64,000 bases of DNA from Ectobius pallidus (Eukaryota > Arthropoda > Insecta > Blattodea > Ectobiidae). A program made the position numbers and the translations under genes. Below the pieces are notes generated by a model. The model did no database searches and had not been told where the DNA came from. It was given only the letters and a program-made list of their open reading frames with translations. The DNA lies in contig CAXKWD010000001.1 in assembly GCA_964059195.1 (NCBI GenBank), positions 215,768,484 to 215,832,483 on the forward strand, read 5' to 3'. Positions 10,452 to 21,277 of the stretch are shown here, piece by piece. Numbering within the stretch: position 1 is the stretch's first letter; the number at the start of each line of letters is the position of its first letter.

Positions 10452-11468
10452 TAGGAGGATAACTTCTATTTGGGCAGAGGAAGTTATGTGACTTTCACAT
10501 CAGATTTGTTTTGTTACGAATCCTTCTTACTTACTATCACCCATAAGGAGAACGGGCTCATCTTCTAGTAAATATAATTATTATAATGTTGCTTGGCGTG
10601 AACTCTTTCATAAACTGTTTTTTACGATATAGGAAGCGATAATTCTGTGGTTATAGTGCATTAAGCAAGTGATTAATTAGGGTCTGAAGTTCGCTGATAA
10701 GAAGAGAGGATCCCCCACTATTCACTCATCGCAATGAGATGGGGTCAGGACATGTCGATCATCTGGCTTCTTATGAAACACAACACATCATTTCATCAGT
10801 TTATGTTATGCAAATAAAAACCCTTGCAATAGAAACACTCCAAGAAGCAGTCTATACACCATAGACTCATGGTAGAGTGCGTCAACCTCTGTTACGAAGC
10901 CCGGTTAGGCCTATATATATTTAATAACCATGGCTATACTAAAAGCTGTTACATTCAGTTACTTGTTACGGGAAAGAATCCACGGTTATCTGTCGCCTGC
11001 TCACCTCGCCTTGATTTCTCTTGTGGCGATAGTTTGTATCTGACTTAATTTATTATTTTATACCACACTATTCTCCTGGTTTAGATGTCGAAGAATAGCT
11101 ATTTATGCATCAAGTCCGCAAAATAACGCTCATCCAGTATTTCAGCCTCGGCCGCTATACTACTGTAGATTCGTCCGATAAAGTTTTTGCGTACGTCGTG
11201 CATACAATATTTTTTTAGTAAAAGGTCTCTAAATTAAATTAAATGAAACAAAAATACCTTATAAATAATTATAATGAAAGGTAATCAGCCATTTGTTAGT
11301 CATATTCCCACAGCCACCTAAATCGCAAAACAACCATGAAGCGTACGTACCAACACGAAATGCGGTATAGATGCATTATGAGTAGTTTTTTTGTAAACAG
11401 TAATGCACACGATAAAATTTCAATCCAAGCTAGAAACATTGAATTGGAGCTGGTGCCAGCAACATGAC
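10452..11468. other. Unclassified spacer
   Basis: No repeat family, inverted ends or coding frame could be recognised across this stretch. Confidence 0.4.
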
Positions 11469-12014
11469 TAGGACCGTTTTAATTTTGCATATAAAGTCAT
11501 ATTTTGGCCATTTTCATAGTCTTGGTCATATTTCGGCCATATTTGTAATTTTCATATTTCAGTTATAAGTTTTCTAAGAGCACAATTATGCAGTATGCTC
11601 ATTAAATTGTCGACTTAAATTTTTCCGAAAAAGAGTCACGAATATTAAAAACTGTGGATTGGTTCTAAAAGGGCCAATGTCATAAAACTTGCTTTTCAGA
11701 TAAGTGACCTTGAAGCCTTTATAGAAGTAATATTTTTTTACTGAGAACTTCCGATATTGCGTCTAAGGTTTCTGTATTATGTCTATTAATAGCAACATAC
11801 ATTGGCACTTTTATTATACGAAAGATAAAGACTAGCCGAGCTCAATAATGCATAGATCTCATTTTTGCAAGAAATTGACATTGAACCTATTAGAACCAAG
11901 CCACAGTTTTTGGGTTTACTGTAACCGAAATGCGAAGGGACAATAACAAGTAATAGTACAATTACCTCTTCCTCCTTGTTGTTAACGACTTACAATAGAC
12001 ATGTTTTAAAAACA

Positions 12015-12487
12015 TTTTTGCACTCCTTAGCTAGTAAGTGGTACTTACGAACGTTGTTTACATAGATCGTAAGTTGACATTCCCACACAGTCTTGTTGCT
12101 AAGGGCGGTTGCGATGAGGTTAAATTACTTACGGTCCTTGCGCTACGTCATAATTCATTACGATACACTTCATAATACAAGCCTTTATGGCCACGGCCCC
12201 CAGGACAAATATTCGGTTCCCATAACAACAAACACATGCGAATCACTTTCTGAAATAAACATCTATTTTCAAGAATGTATTTACATAATATTTTCAGGTA
12301 ATATCACAATTAAAATAATTAAATTGATATAAATAATCATCGTGCAAAAAATAGCATGCAAAACACGGGCCGTAAAGGCATTTACGGGTCTCGAAAACTT
12401 AAAAACCCTCGGCTGGGCCTCGGGTTTTCAATCTGTTTCCTCGACCCGTAAACGTGCCTTACGGCACTTGTATCGCAATATACTATT
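12015..12487 (+). repeat. R repeat, copy 1
   Basis: This interspersed repeat of about 470 bp is nearly identical to 50604-51077 and diverged from 45893-46345. It runs from TTTTGCACTCCTTAGC to TATCGCAATATACTATT. Conserved blocks include ACATTCCCACACAG, AATACAAGCCTTTATGG and AACAACAAACACATGCGAA. It has no recognised terminal repeats or protein and ends in a long hairpin (12364-12470). Class unknown. Confidence 0.8.
12364..12470 (+). other. Long imperfect hairpin in R repeat
   Basis: The arms meet around 12414. Left-arm blocks GCCGTAAAGGCA, TTTACGGGTC and AAAACCCTCGG pair with right-arm blocks GCCTCGGGTTTT, GACCCGTAAA and TGCCTTACGGC. The same hairpin in copy 2 is changed on both arms together. 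Confidence 0.7.
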
Positions 12488-12719
12488 TAAGTTCACATTT
12501 GCAGTGGTATCTGGAAACATTAACAGATTAGAAGTTCTTTACAAGTAAAACTGTAAATCACCTGTAAAATTGTTAAAATGTGATGATCTGATTAAATTAA
12601 TATGATGTAATAATTTAGTGTCATTAAACGTTTTAAACCGGAACACTTATTTTAAGAAAATATGTTCTTTTAACTATAAGGTCATATTTAGGATTTATGG
12701 GTCATATTTAATAATATTT

Positions 12720-13037
12720 GACTGTCGGCGTAGTCTTGTGGTTAGCGTCGCAGACTGCTGATCCGTCGGCCCGGGTTCAATCCCCGGTACATCCTCGGAT
12801 TTTTCCGGGTAGGGAGGTCTGGAACGGCGTGTACTCAGCCTCGTGATTCAAATTGAGGAGCTACTTGATAGAGAAGTAGCGGCTCCGGTCATGGAAACCA
12901 ACATTAAAGGCCTTGGGTGTCGGGATGCTCACCACATGCCCCCAATCCTGCCATCTGCCTATGATAGATGATGCAGCGATCGGGTGGTAGGCATAGTCCC
13001 TTAAGGGAAATAGCGCTATGGAGTTCTGTTTTTTTAG
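12720..13037 (+). mobile_element. SINE-2, full length
   Basis: Head GGTTAGCGTCGCAGACTGC with B-box-like GGGTTCAATCCCCGG, then GGGAGGTCTGGAACG, GAGCTACTTGATAGAG, CTCACCACATGCCC and ATAGCGCTATGGAGTTC. The direct repeat taatattt flanks it at 12712-12719 and 13038-13045. Confidence 0.85.
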
Positions 13038-13103
13038 TAATATTTAAGGTCATATAGGCAGTCATATTTTTCACTTTTTTAGGTCATAAACATCCGAACC
13101 CTC

Positions 13104-13488
13104 ATACACTCATGCCAACCCCCAGTCACACCTCAAACAAGTGATGACAGTTTGAGATATCACACTTATGGCGTGACTTGACCGGACATCCTGACTCCTG
13201 TCTGTATTTGGTGAATGACGTGTACAGCAGATAAATACGTTTCTGGACTCTATGAGCTGAATGAATAAGTCTGTTTCCTAACACCCCCCCCCCCCAGCCT
13301 CCATATCAGCACAACGGTATTACCGAAATGGGTTAAGTACGAGGGTGGATCAAAAAGTAACGCATATTTTTTTACAAAAAGTTTCATAGGTACAAATACA
13401 ATTACAACTGTTTTCTGCAGAGACAAAATGTGGTACTTTTCCTGGGCGCACATTTGTTATAATTGGGTATTAAAACAGATTTACTAAA

Positions 13489-13547
<59 letters not shown>

Positions 13548-13933
13548 ATCGTTTTTAAAACCAAAACTGCATTAATACATTTTACGAATTATTTATTTTT
13601 CATTCCGGTTGCACATATTTATAATTTGTGCTTTCATTATAGAATGTTCTATTTTGATGCACAGTACCAATGGGCTTTGGAAATACAGTCCATTCATAAC
13701 AATGAAACAAATGATAGTGTTCGTTATGAAGAATTACAACATATTTTCATTAATAAGATAAACATAAGTAGAAATAGGCCTATTTATTTCTAATAACAAA
13801 TGAGCATTGGATGGTTCGTAACCCATGACGACAGTAGGTCTTTGGAAGATGTAAGTTCTCTATAGATGTGTTTATATTATGTAACTAAACTTAATGTTGA
13901 TGGATATCGAATTTACAAGAGGAGAAATGAGGG
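13104..13933. other. Unclassified; simple repeats
   Basis: A run of C lies near 13276-13286 and a (ATT)n tract at 13490-13547. The remainder has no recognised relationship. Confidence 0.45.
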
Positions 13934-13941
13934 GTCATTAC

Positions 13942-14970
13942 TAGCGCCCGGATTTGTATGTAAAAAATTTTTTTTTTCCTGATGCGTACGTTCCTAAAAT
14001 AAAGTTTTATATCCAAATCGAGGTCCGGCAAACACAAATTCCATATTTTATTTCACATAAAAACACATATTTTACAAAAAAAGTTATGTGAATAAATATT
14101 TTCGATATTTTCTCTATAAATACATATTTTGGTACTTTTCCGGATTTTTTATGTATTTTTTCCCCCTGATGCTCATATCAAGGTCCGAAAACAGCAAATT
14201 TTAAATTTTATTTTACATAAAAATACATGTTTTACAAAATAAAGTTATCTGAATAAATATTTTCGATAAATTCTCCATAAATAAATGTTTTAGTACTTTT
14301 CCTCATTCTCTTTTAACATTTTACAACAAAAATTTGTATCTCGAAAGAATTCAACAACGAATGCTTCACTTGCAATGAAGTGAGAGTGATTCACTTGCAC
14401 TTGTTTATGGGGGAAGAACAGAATCCAACCTCAACATTGCGTAGTTCAGTTAAAGAAATACAATATGTTGAAAGGCAACTTAACACTATCTGAGGTTCGA
14501 AAATAGAAGTTCTAAGAACAAAATTTAAAGGTTTGTTTGAGAAAAATGGTAGCTACCAAACCCTCTGCAAAGTCGCACAAGTTTTGGAAGGCCAAAACAT
14601 AAGTGAACTTGATCATGTGTATGTTAGTGATATACAGTACACCTCTTCAAATATGCAAGGTTAACATTGTGTGATGTAGAACGTTCCTTTTCTCAATGTA
14701 AGGCATTATTCTTGGATAATAAGCAAGGATTTGTGATCCATAATCTGGAGATGACATTTGTTGCGCGCATCTGATGTTTAGCTGCAATTGGCGAGTTTCA
14801 ATACACATTCTGGTGTTTTTGTTTCTTTTTCAGATTTTTTTTTATTATTTTTTATTTTTTTATTTTTAGTTTTAGCACATATTTTTAAAATTTTAGCACA
14901 TATTTTAAACATTTTTAGCACATAAAAAATAAATATTTTTGTTTTTTAGCACATAAAAATCCGGGCCCTA
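13942..14970 (+). mobile_element. hAT element with transposase remnant
   Basis: Ends TAGCGCCCGGATTT and AAATCCGGGCCCTA are inverted repeats. Flanks gtcattac (13934-13941) and gtaattac (14971-14978) are a 7/8 match target duplication. Inside, a unit of about 165 bp (words AGGTCCG, TTTTACAAAATAAAGTTAT, GAATAAATATTTTCGATA) is duplicated in tandem at about 13985-14150 and 14160-14315. Transposase remnants lie at 14521-14774. Confidence 0.85.
14521..14774 (+). pseudogene. hAT transposase C-terminal remnant
   Basis: One frame from 14521 reads GLFEKNGSYQTLCKVAQVLE and then ISELDHVYVSDIQYTSS. After a frameshift near 14660, the next frame reads LTLCDVERSFSQCKALFLDN and HNLEMTFVARI, ending in a stop at 14772-14774. 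The DVERSFS-x-K...L motif is the signature of the C-terminal dimerisation region of hAT transposases (usual form: S-VERSFS...K-IL...R..L). Upstream catalytic parts were not found, so the gene is dead. It lies within hAT ends 13942-14970, as expected. Confidence 0.75.
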
Positions 14971-15453
14971 GTAATTACAATAGGATAATAAGTTAGTCGG
15001 CTCTTTCAATATGTTTCTGTCGTTAAAATACAATGCTACAATCAATCAAATATATCTATAAGTAAGTTCCGACCGACATCTCATTCAGAGGCCACTCTCT
15101 GCGTCGATTAATCACAGTAATATACAGAGTGTTAATGAATAACACCGAAATATTTTACCTGTGTATAGAGGGGACATAGACAAGCCACTTTTATTATGAG
15201 ATTTTTGCTTTATAGATTCAATTTTTCCTGTTACAGCATAAGATCTCCCAGGGCATGGCCGCCACTGACTTCTAACATTAGAAAAAAATGCAAGACAAAG
15301 AAACTTCGTTGCTAACACTGTAGTTAGTAGTTATGAATAAAAAAAAAGACTAATGCAGTGGTGGCCAGTCATGTGATTAGCCTGCAAATTTTACAGTTTA
15401 TGAAATCTCTATAAAGTATGATATAGCTGAGAATAGTATAGGAGAAAAATTCC

Positions 15454-15525
15454 TCCGGCACTGGGACTTGAACCCAGGACCTTTGGCTATTCGCGCCAAT
15501 GCTCTACCAACTGAGCTAAGCCGGA
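15454..15525 (-). repeat. tRNA-like domain, minus-strand arm of SINE-7
   Basis: Reverse complement of 15611-15682. It has the same A-box, B-box and cloverleaf stems; see that entry. It lies in a repeat and is not called a tRNA gene. Confidence 0.75.
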
Positions 15526-15610
15526 GCTCAATTCACAGCGCCAGATGGAACTTCACTCCTATGACTGATTGCCCTAATGGTCTACCTCCATCTGGCGCTG
15601 TGAATTGAGC

Positions 15611-15682
15611 TCCGGCTTAGCTCAGTTGGTAGAGCATTGGCGCGAATAGCCAAAGGTCCTGGGTTCAAGTCCCAGTGCCGGA
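15611..15682 (+). repeat. tRNA-like domain, plus-strand arm of SINE-7
   Basis: All four cloverleaf stems can be drawn: acceptor TCCGGC/GCCGGA, D arm GCTC/GAGC, anticodon arm TTGGC/GCCAA with loop GCGAATA, and T arm CTGGG/CCCAG with loop TTCAAGT. The loop would give anticodon GAA, but position 33 is C rather than the invariant T. Repeats of the same sequence at 23563, 23883 and 23985 show it is a retroposon head, not a unique tRNA gene. An RNA polymerase III promoter (A and B boxes) is preserved. Confidence 0.75.
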
Positions 15683-16099
15683 GGAATTTTTCTCCTATAA
15701 TATTCTCATGTAGTGTCCAACAGAGACAATAATCTGTGGCTCATGAATGCTTATATATCTGTATGATATAGCTGTTGATGAATGATTAAGAATCAGGTTT
15801 TTATCGGTCACTGCGAAGGCATGAAGTCGATTTAATGAAAATTTTAACCCTATTTCGCGTAATTATTGACTTATGAGCACCAAATTGTAATGACTTTAAT
15901 GCCCTGTAGCATAAACATTTTACGTCATAGAGTCAAAATCTCATAATAAAAGTTGCTTGTCTATGTCCCCTCTATATACAAGTAAAATATTTCGGTGTTA
16001 TTAATTAACACTCTGTATATTATGTGATAAAGAAACTACTCATTCTAGCTCCCGCAGTTAACATTCGAACACAAACACAGAAAGAATAGATGTCAGCGG

Positions 16100-16680
16100 A
16101 AGAAGGTTTCGGTCAGAATGAAATGAATATAAAACACACAAAGAAAGAAGGAAATAAATAAAATACAAAATGTAACAGAAAGAAATGAGAAGAAATAAAC
16201 AAAAAGTAAAATACAAATGAACAAAGAAAAAGAAATAAAGAAAACGCACGTACGAAAGGAGAAAAACAAACACATAAACAAACAAACTTCAGCAGAAATA
16301 AATCTAGACAGATAGAATGAATGAAAAGAAACGAGGAACGGAAGGAAGATGATTTAATGAAAGGAATTAACAAAGTTATAAAAATACAATGAAAGAAAGA
16401 AGTAATAAATAAGTTATAGACAGAACGAAAAAGAAAAAAGAAGACATAATGAAGATACAAAAATAATCAAGCTTAAATAAAGAATGCAAGATTAGAAAGA
16501 ATGTACACAAAGAAATAAAAGGAATGAAGAAAGATTTTGGGAAAGAAAGACACTTCTACAATCAACTACACTATACAACAAAGATCGGAATAAACAAATA
16601 AAATTTCTGAACGAAGGGATGAATGTAAGAAAGAAAGGAAGAAAATAGAAAATATGCCTTTATGGAAGTGTTAAAGTTCT
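16100..16680. repeat. Low-complexity purine-rich strand (GAAA-rich)
   Basis: The plus strand is almost all A and G (AAAGAAAGAAGGAAATAAAT style) with few C or T. The open frames on the minus strand, rich in F, L, S and C, arise from this composition and are not genes. Confidence 0.8.
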
Positions 16681-17228
16681 TGCGTTCTTAAGGATATCAG
16701 CTGCAAACAATGAGGGTAACTAAACAATGGTGAATAAGTAGGGCAGAATATAGTGGAGACATGGTTATTAAACACAAGAGAAGCTTGTGACAGCAGTTTG
16801 TGTTAGAAGAAGCTCTGCAGAGTATTGAGATGTAAACAAGCCACAAGACAAAACGTGTGTATTCGATTAAGAGAATAATTAGATTGGCTGACACAGTATC
16901 TTACTAACAACTCCAGTAAACTTGTTGTCTTGAGAATACAAGGACATGTACTCGGGCTCCTAAGCAGCTCTTCACACGTAGGCCTACTCCAGTGTGCAAG
17001 TTTATGTAAAAAGTAGGGCTGAAAATCGATTAAAAATTCTAATCGAGTTAACGCTTGACTTTAATCGATTAATCGACCAATTAATCGACTGATTAATCGA
17101 CAAACAGGTCGGTATTTTAAACGAAACCAAAGTGTACATCTAATATTGTTTTACACGTCTAACAACTACTACACTACACCTAATCAGAAGAAATCCTGAA
17201 TTAATGAATACCATTATTATTTAACTAG

Positions 17229-17885
17229 TCTATATTAATAAAAGGAAGTGTCTGTCCTCCGTCTGTCTGTCTTCCGTCTGTCTGTCCGCGATGCCCAGCG
17301 AAATCTACTGAACGCAGAGATCTGAAATGTTATACATAGGCGGACTAAAGGGTCGGAATGTGCACCTCGAAGCCGGAATTTTAATTTTCGCTTTAGTTCG
17401 TGAGTTATGAGTGAAAAACGGGCAGAAAACGTGTATTTTTTGCGATTTCGAAGCAACAGTTTCAGTAATATATTTCAATGTTAAATCAATTACAGCTGGC
17501 TTTGGCTATTTTTGTCATCATACCTCATAGCCTACCTTGGAAATAAAAGCATCGCGATCGCTTCATTTGGTAAGTCCATCGTGGACGATTCATTTGTTTA
17601 GAGTGTCAAGGCCCGCAGATATATGAAATTTTCAACCTACACGTAAAAAGGATATCAACATAGGCTTAATTATGGTCAAACATTGTTCGATTTGAACGAA
17701 ACTCACTATACAGGGGTTTCCTGAGCCAAGGAACTGGAACCTGAGGTAGCTTTTTCTACCAGGGGACGCTACCTAATCGTGGAATACACTCCACGTGATT
17801 TAGGTGTTAATAAATATAATGATTTAACTATTATGCACTTAAGTTTTGAAATAATTATCGCGGGGGAAGCCGCGGGCACATGTTA
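17229..17885 (+). mobile_element. Hel-B Helitron, upstream of a tandem pair
   Basis: It begins TCTATATTAATAAAAGGAAG and ends with cgcgggggaagccgcggg and a mutated terminus (TTAT instead of CTAG). The next Helitron starts at the following base. No protein. Confidence 0.85.
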
Positions 17886-18492
17886 TCTTATAATAATAAA
17901 AGGACGTGTTTGTCTGTCTGTCCGCGATGCCCAGCGAAATCTACTGAACGCAGAGATCTGAAATTTTAAACATAGATGGACTGAAAGGTGGGAGAATGCA
18001 CCTCGAAGCCGGATTTTTAATTTTAGCTTTCGTTCGCGAGTTATGAGTGAAAAAACTGGCGCTGTCGAAGCATCATATTTCAGTAATACATTTCAATGTC
18101 AAATCAATTGCATTTTGGCTTTGGCTATTTTTGTCATACCGTGGAAATAAAAGCATCGCGATCGCTTGAATGTTGTAAGCCCACGCTGGTGCATTTGTTT
18201 AGAATGTCAAGGCCCGTAGACATACGAAATCTTCAACCTACACGGAAGAGGGATAATCAACATAGACCTAAATATGATTAAACATTATTCGATTTGGACG
18301 TAACTCACTATACAGGGATTTTCTGGGTCAAGGAACTCGAATCTGAGATCGCTTTTGCCAGGCGACGCTATCTAATCGTGGTAAGTAGTCCACGTGGTTT
18401 AGGTGTTAATAAATATAATGTTTTAACTATTATGCTCTTAATTTTTTATTTTTGAAATAATTATCGCGGGCGAAGCCGCGGGCACATGCTAG
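17886..18492 (+). mobile_element. Hel-B Helitron, downstream of a tandem pair
   Basis: It begins TCTTATAATAATAAAAGGAC and ends with the hairpin cgcgggcgaagccgcggg and CTAG at 18489-18492, followed by T. It directly abuts the preceding copy in the same orientation. Confidence 0.88.
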
Positions 18493-18789
18493 TGAAAAAA
18501 TATATACAAAACTTACATTTCCGGTTACTTTTTCAGCCGAGACTTGAGACCGCACGAGTTTTTTGACTAAACTACCCTTCAGGTTTCTGAATAATAGGAA
18601 TTGTTTGGACACAATAGGCTGAATGACACATGATGTGCCAAGGCCGGAGAAGAGAGAGAAAAAATTTGGTCATTTTACCCATTTCTCGAAAAACGTTTTT
18701 CAGAATTCGACTAAATCGATTAATCGGGAAATGCAATTGATCGACGATTAAACGTTTAATCGATTAATCGGTACAGCCCTAGTAAAAAG

Positions 18790-19075
18790 TAAAGTGTTCC
18801 CTATACAGGCCATGGAGGCCCAGAGGGTTCCAAGAGGTTGAGGCTCCCAGATATTAAACATTCGGCACGTGAAGATGGTAAGGTTGTCAAACGTCTTTAC
18901 CACCAGGATTGCTCCTGGTACTCATTTCTGTTAGAGGCTGAGCCGACCCTAGAGCCATAGTGCCACTAGAAGAATTAGGCCAATTGAAAAACTCCAACAA
19001 CCTCATCGGGGATCAAACCCGCGACCTTCCGGTTTGTAGCGCAGCCCCTCAACCACTACGCTAACTACGTACGGT
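18790..19075 (-). mobile_element. SINE-3, reversed
   Basis: In reverse it reads GTAGCGTAGTGGTTGAGG, B-box-like CGGGTTTGATCCCCG, and a body with GGAGCCTCAACCTC and GGCCTCCATGGCCTG. It matches 32566-32866. The hAT at 17014 was inserted at its 3' tail, so the tail's own target duplication cannot be read. Confidence 0.85.
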
Positions 19076-19189
19076 AGTAGTAATAGTTACAAAAAATTTA
19101 ATACAGTAGAAGTAGTAAGTAGTGTCTAAATTAGAAACTGAAAGGTGAATGGTTACTGGGAAAGAACTATATATTTAATTCATTTTAGT

Positions 19190-19392
19190 AACGAAACCTG
19201 TACGTCCTCCGTTAGGGCAATATGGATAAAGGATATGGTAAAAAATGGGATGTGATCTCAGAGGACCATAAACAATGGAAATAATGAGCCAACAATGAGA
19301 AAAGGAGGAAAGAATGAGAGGATGAACGGAGCAAGAACTGAGGAAAGAATGAGGGGATTAGTAAGAGAAAGATATAAACAAATTAGACTAAA
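19190..19392. other. Purine-rich spacer
   Basis: AG-biased low-complexity sequence (GAGGAAAGAATGAGAGG). It continues on the other side of the SINE-2 at 19724-19970. No gene. Confidence 0.6.
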
Positions 19393-19715
19393 GAACTCCT
19401 AAACTAAACTCCGTGGCGCGACATCCCCGAAGGGACAAGGCCTACCACCCGACTGCTGCGTCATCTACCATAGGCAGATGGCAGGATTGGGGGGCATGTG
19501 GTCAGCATGCCGACACCCACGGCCGTTAATGGTGGTTTCCATGACCGGAGCCGCTACTTCTCTATCAAGTAGCTCCTCAGTTTGAGTCACGAGGCTGAGT
19601 GCACCCCTACCAGACCTCCCTACCTCAGAAAAATCCGAGGAGGTACCGGGGATCGAACCCTGGCCGACGGATCTGTAGTCAGCGACGCTAACCAGAAGAC
19701 CACGCCGGCGGAAAG
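19393..19715 (-). mobile_element. SINE-2, reversed full-length copy
   Basis: In reverse it carries GGTTAGCGTCGCTGAC, B-box-like GGGTTCGATCCCCGG, GCTACTTGATAGAGAAG and the GTAGGCCTTGTCCC end. The possible target duplication agactaaa lies at 19385-19392 and 19716-19723. The 88-codon minus-strand frame here is the SINE read through, not a gene. Confidence 0.85.
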
Positions 19716-19987
19716 AGACTAAAACCCTCATTCAATGAAGGAAAAGAAAACATGAAGAAGAACCGGAGAATGAAAGAAAAAGAATCAATAATATAACGTA
19801 CGGTAATGGAAGAAACTAAGAGAAAAAAGATAATGATCCGAACTCTTCATTTTATGAGGTACAATGAAAGAGGAAAAGAAATCGGAGGAGCGTGTGAGAG
19901 CGAAGGATCAGGTTCAAAGAAATAATAAATTCCTGAAACACAAGAAGAGCTACTAGTGAAAGAAGGAAACTAAATGTTAAGTACAGG

Positions 19988-20177
19988 TCCGTCGCCGTGG
20001 GTGAGTCGGTAGCGCGCCTGCCTTCCACTCCGGTGGCCCGGGTTCGATTCCCGGCCGGGTCGGGGATTTTTCAGTAGTGAAAAATCCCTTTCCCGGGTTC
20101 AGGACTGGGTAGGTTAAGTCTTAGGTTTTCGTCTTAGGTTAAGATAATGCACATTGTGCGCGATTCCTTAATTATTA
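19988..20177 (+). mobile_element. SINE-4 with 17-bp target duplication
   Basis: tRNA-like head GGTGAGTCGGTAGCGCGCC with B box GGGTTCGATTCCCGG, then GATTTTTCAGTAGTGAAAAA and a short tail ending CGATTCCTTAATTATTA. The direct repeat taaatgttaagtacagg is perfect at 19971-19987 and 20178-20194. Only one copy of this family occurs in the window. Confidence 0.9.
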
Positions 20178-20194
20178 TAAATGTTAAGTACAGG

Positions 20195-20495
20195 AAAGCG
20201 CCTGGCTGTACGGCAACTTCTCCAGCACCCGAGTACTGCGGGTTTTCTAGTCGTGCACAGCAGGCGCAATGTCACTTGCAGCTTGCATGATTTCATTTCC
20301 ACAAAACTTTGCATTAATACAAAGCATTCCAACGCCCAAGGTGGTGCAAGGAACTGACTTTCCACGATACGAATATTTATATTTCGAAAATTAATGAAAA
20401 TTAATGAAAATTACGAACAGAATTATCATGAAGAGAATTCGTTTTTCTCCAATATTCACATCTAAATATATATGTATAGTTTTCTTATTTATAAG
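20195..20495. other. Unclassified spacer
   Basis: No repeats or coding frames recognised; apart from the SINE flank nothing is visible. Confidence 0.4.
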
Positions 20496-21243
20496 CAGGG
20501 ACCGGATTCTGATGACCTAAAATTGTTTGAAAAATGACCTATAAAATGACCCTAAGTTTTAATGAAAATGACTTTATAATTATAAAAATGACCTAAAAAC
20601 TGATATTTTATTTATAAAAAATTATTATTGTACACACAAAGTTATAGACTAGTTTGTACATAATTGTAAAACTGTAAATAGCTGTAATGTTGTGAATGTT
20701 CTTTTCTCACGAAAATTTATACTGGCACTGAGGCACTGGTGAGTCAAAATTCGGCACATCCTTTGGTGGTCTGCCGGATTATATTGTTGTTTATTGAGAG
20801 TAAACACTAGTTTGCCCTCTCAAATCCAAGCAGGTGGCAGACTCTGGTGCCAGGTCAATCTAATAACAATAGTAACATAATACAACATTTTGGCTTTTCT
20901 TTGATTCTCACTTCCGACTGAGACATGTCAACACTGAAACGCCGAATTTTTCCTTCTTGCATTAAACGAATAACACTTAAGACAGCACCGCAAGCGACGA
21001 AAAAAGTCAATACACTAATTGTAAATACATGAAAATGACTAAATAAGGAAGCAAATGACACGAAAATGACAAAATAATAACATAAAATTTAAATAAATGC
21101 CCTAAAAATATAAAATTGCATAAAATGACCTAATAAAAATGTATTTCTATAATCTAGAGGCCATGATTAGGATTTATCTACAAGTTGGCAATGTCTGTGC
21201 AGCATCAATAAAAAGATGACATGTCATTAAAATCCGGGCCCTG
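20496..21243. mobile_element. Non-autonomous hAT
   Basis: Ends CAGGGACCGGATTCTGATGA and its partner TCATTAAAATCCGGGCCCTG are inverted. Flanks tttataag (20488-20495) and gttataag (21244-21251) match at 7 of 8 bases. The word AATGACCTA/AAATGAC is iterated many times in the subterminal regions. No transposase recognised. Confidence 0.85.
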
Positions 21244-21277
21244 GTTATAAGATGTAAGTCCTTCACAGAACATTTGC

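Larger units (their letters stand above)
11469..13103. mobile_element. Probable hAT relic holding an R repeat and SINE-2
   Basis: The left boundary TAGGACCGTTTTAATTTTGC and right boundary CATCCGAACCCT resemble diverged hAT ends. Near both ends the word GGTCATATTT or its variants recurs (TCATATTTTGGCC, GGTCATATTTAGG, GGTCATATAGGC), typical of one element split by insertions. No 8-bp target duplication was found, so the limits are uncertain. Confidence 0.4.
15430..15760. mobile_element. SINE-7: palindromic tRNA-like retroposon
   Basis: The direct repeat gtatgatatagctg (15416-15429 and 15761-15774) marks a 14-bp target duplication, and the uninterrupted site exists in the MITE copy at 38989. 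The insert is a near-perfect foldback: two 72-base tRNA-like domains head to head, joined by inverted GAGCTCAATTCACAGCGCC blocks around a short unpaired centre (about 15564-15587). The 3' tail reads ATGAATGCTTATATATC. The length of the duplication suggests target-primed reverse transcription. Confidence 0.8.
15123..16017. mobile_element. Mariner-type MITE interrupted by a palindromic tRNA-like element
   Basis: Inverted ends TACAGAGTGTTAATGAATAA and the complement around TTATTAATTAACACTCTGTA are flanked by TA at both sides. A second copy at 38989-39529 has the same ends and body but lacks 330 extra bases found here at 15430-15760. No protein; a TA-target MITE mobilised in trans is the likely nature. 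Confidence 0.85.
17014..18781. mobile_element. Non-autonomous hAT split by two Helitrons
   Basis: Ends TAGGGCTGAAAATCGATT and AATCGGTACAGCCCTA are inverted repeats. The flanking 8-bp repeat gtaaaaag is perfect (17006-17013 and 18782-18789). Near both ends the motif AATCGATTAATCG is repeated several times, probably transposase binding sites. Without the Helitrons at 17229-18492 the element would be about 500 bp. A related, 3'-truncated copy at 26272-26687 shows the site without Helitrons. Confidence 0.9.

Noticed and set aside
12093..12548. Two open frames repeated at 50682-51125, suggesting conserved small proteins
   Set aside because: The two R copies are nearly identical in DNA, changes do not favour synonymous sites, and the diverged copy at 45893 does not keep the frames.
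15454..15682. A pair of functional tRNA genes (anticodon GAA)
   Set aside because: Although a cloverleaf forms, position 33 is C, the sequence recurs three more times at 23-24 kb inside retroposons, and the locus has a target-site duplication.
16058..16460. Overlapping minus-strand open frames rich in F, L, S and C, looking like membrane proteins
   Set aside because: They are read from a purine-rich low-complexity strand; hydrophobicity follows from TTT/TTC/CTT codons and no domain is present.
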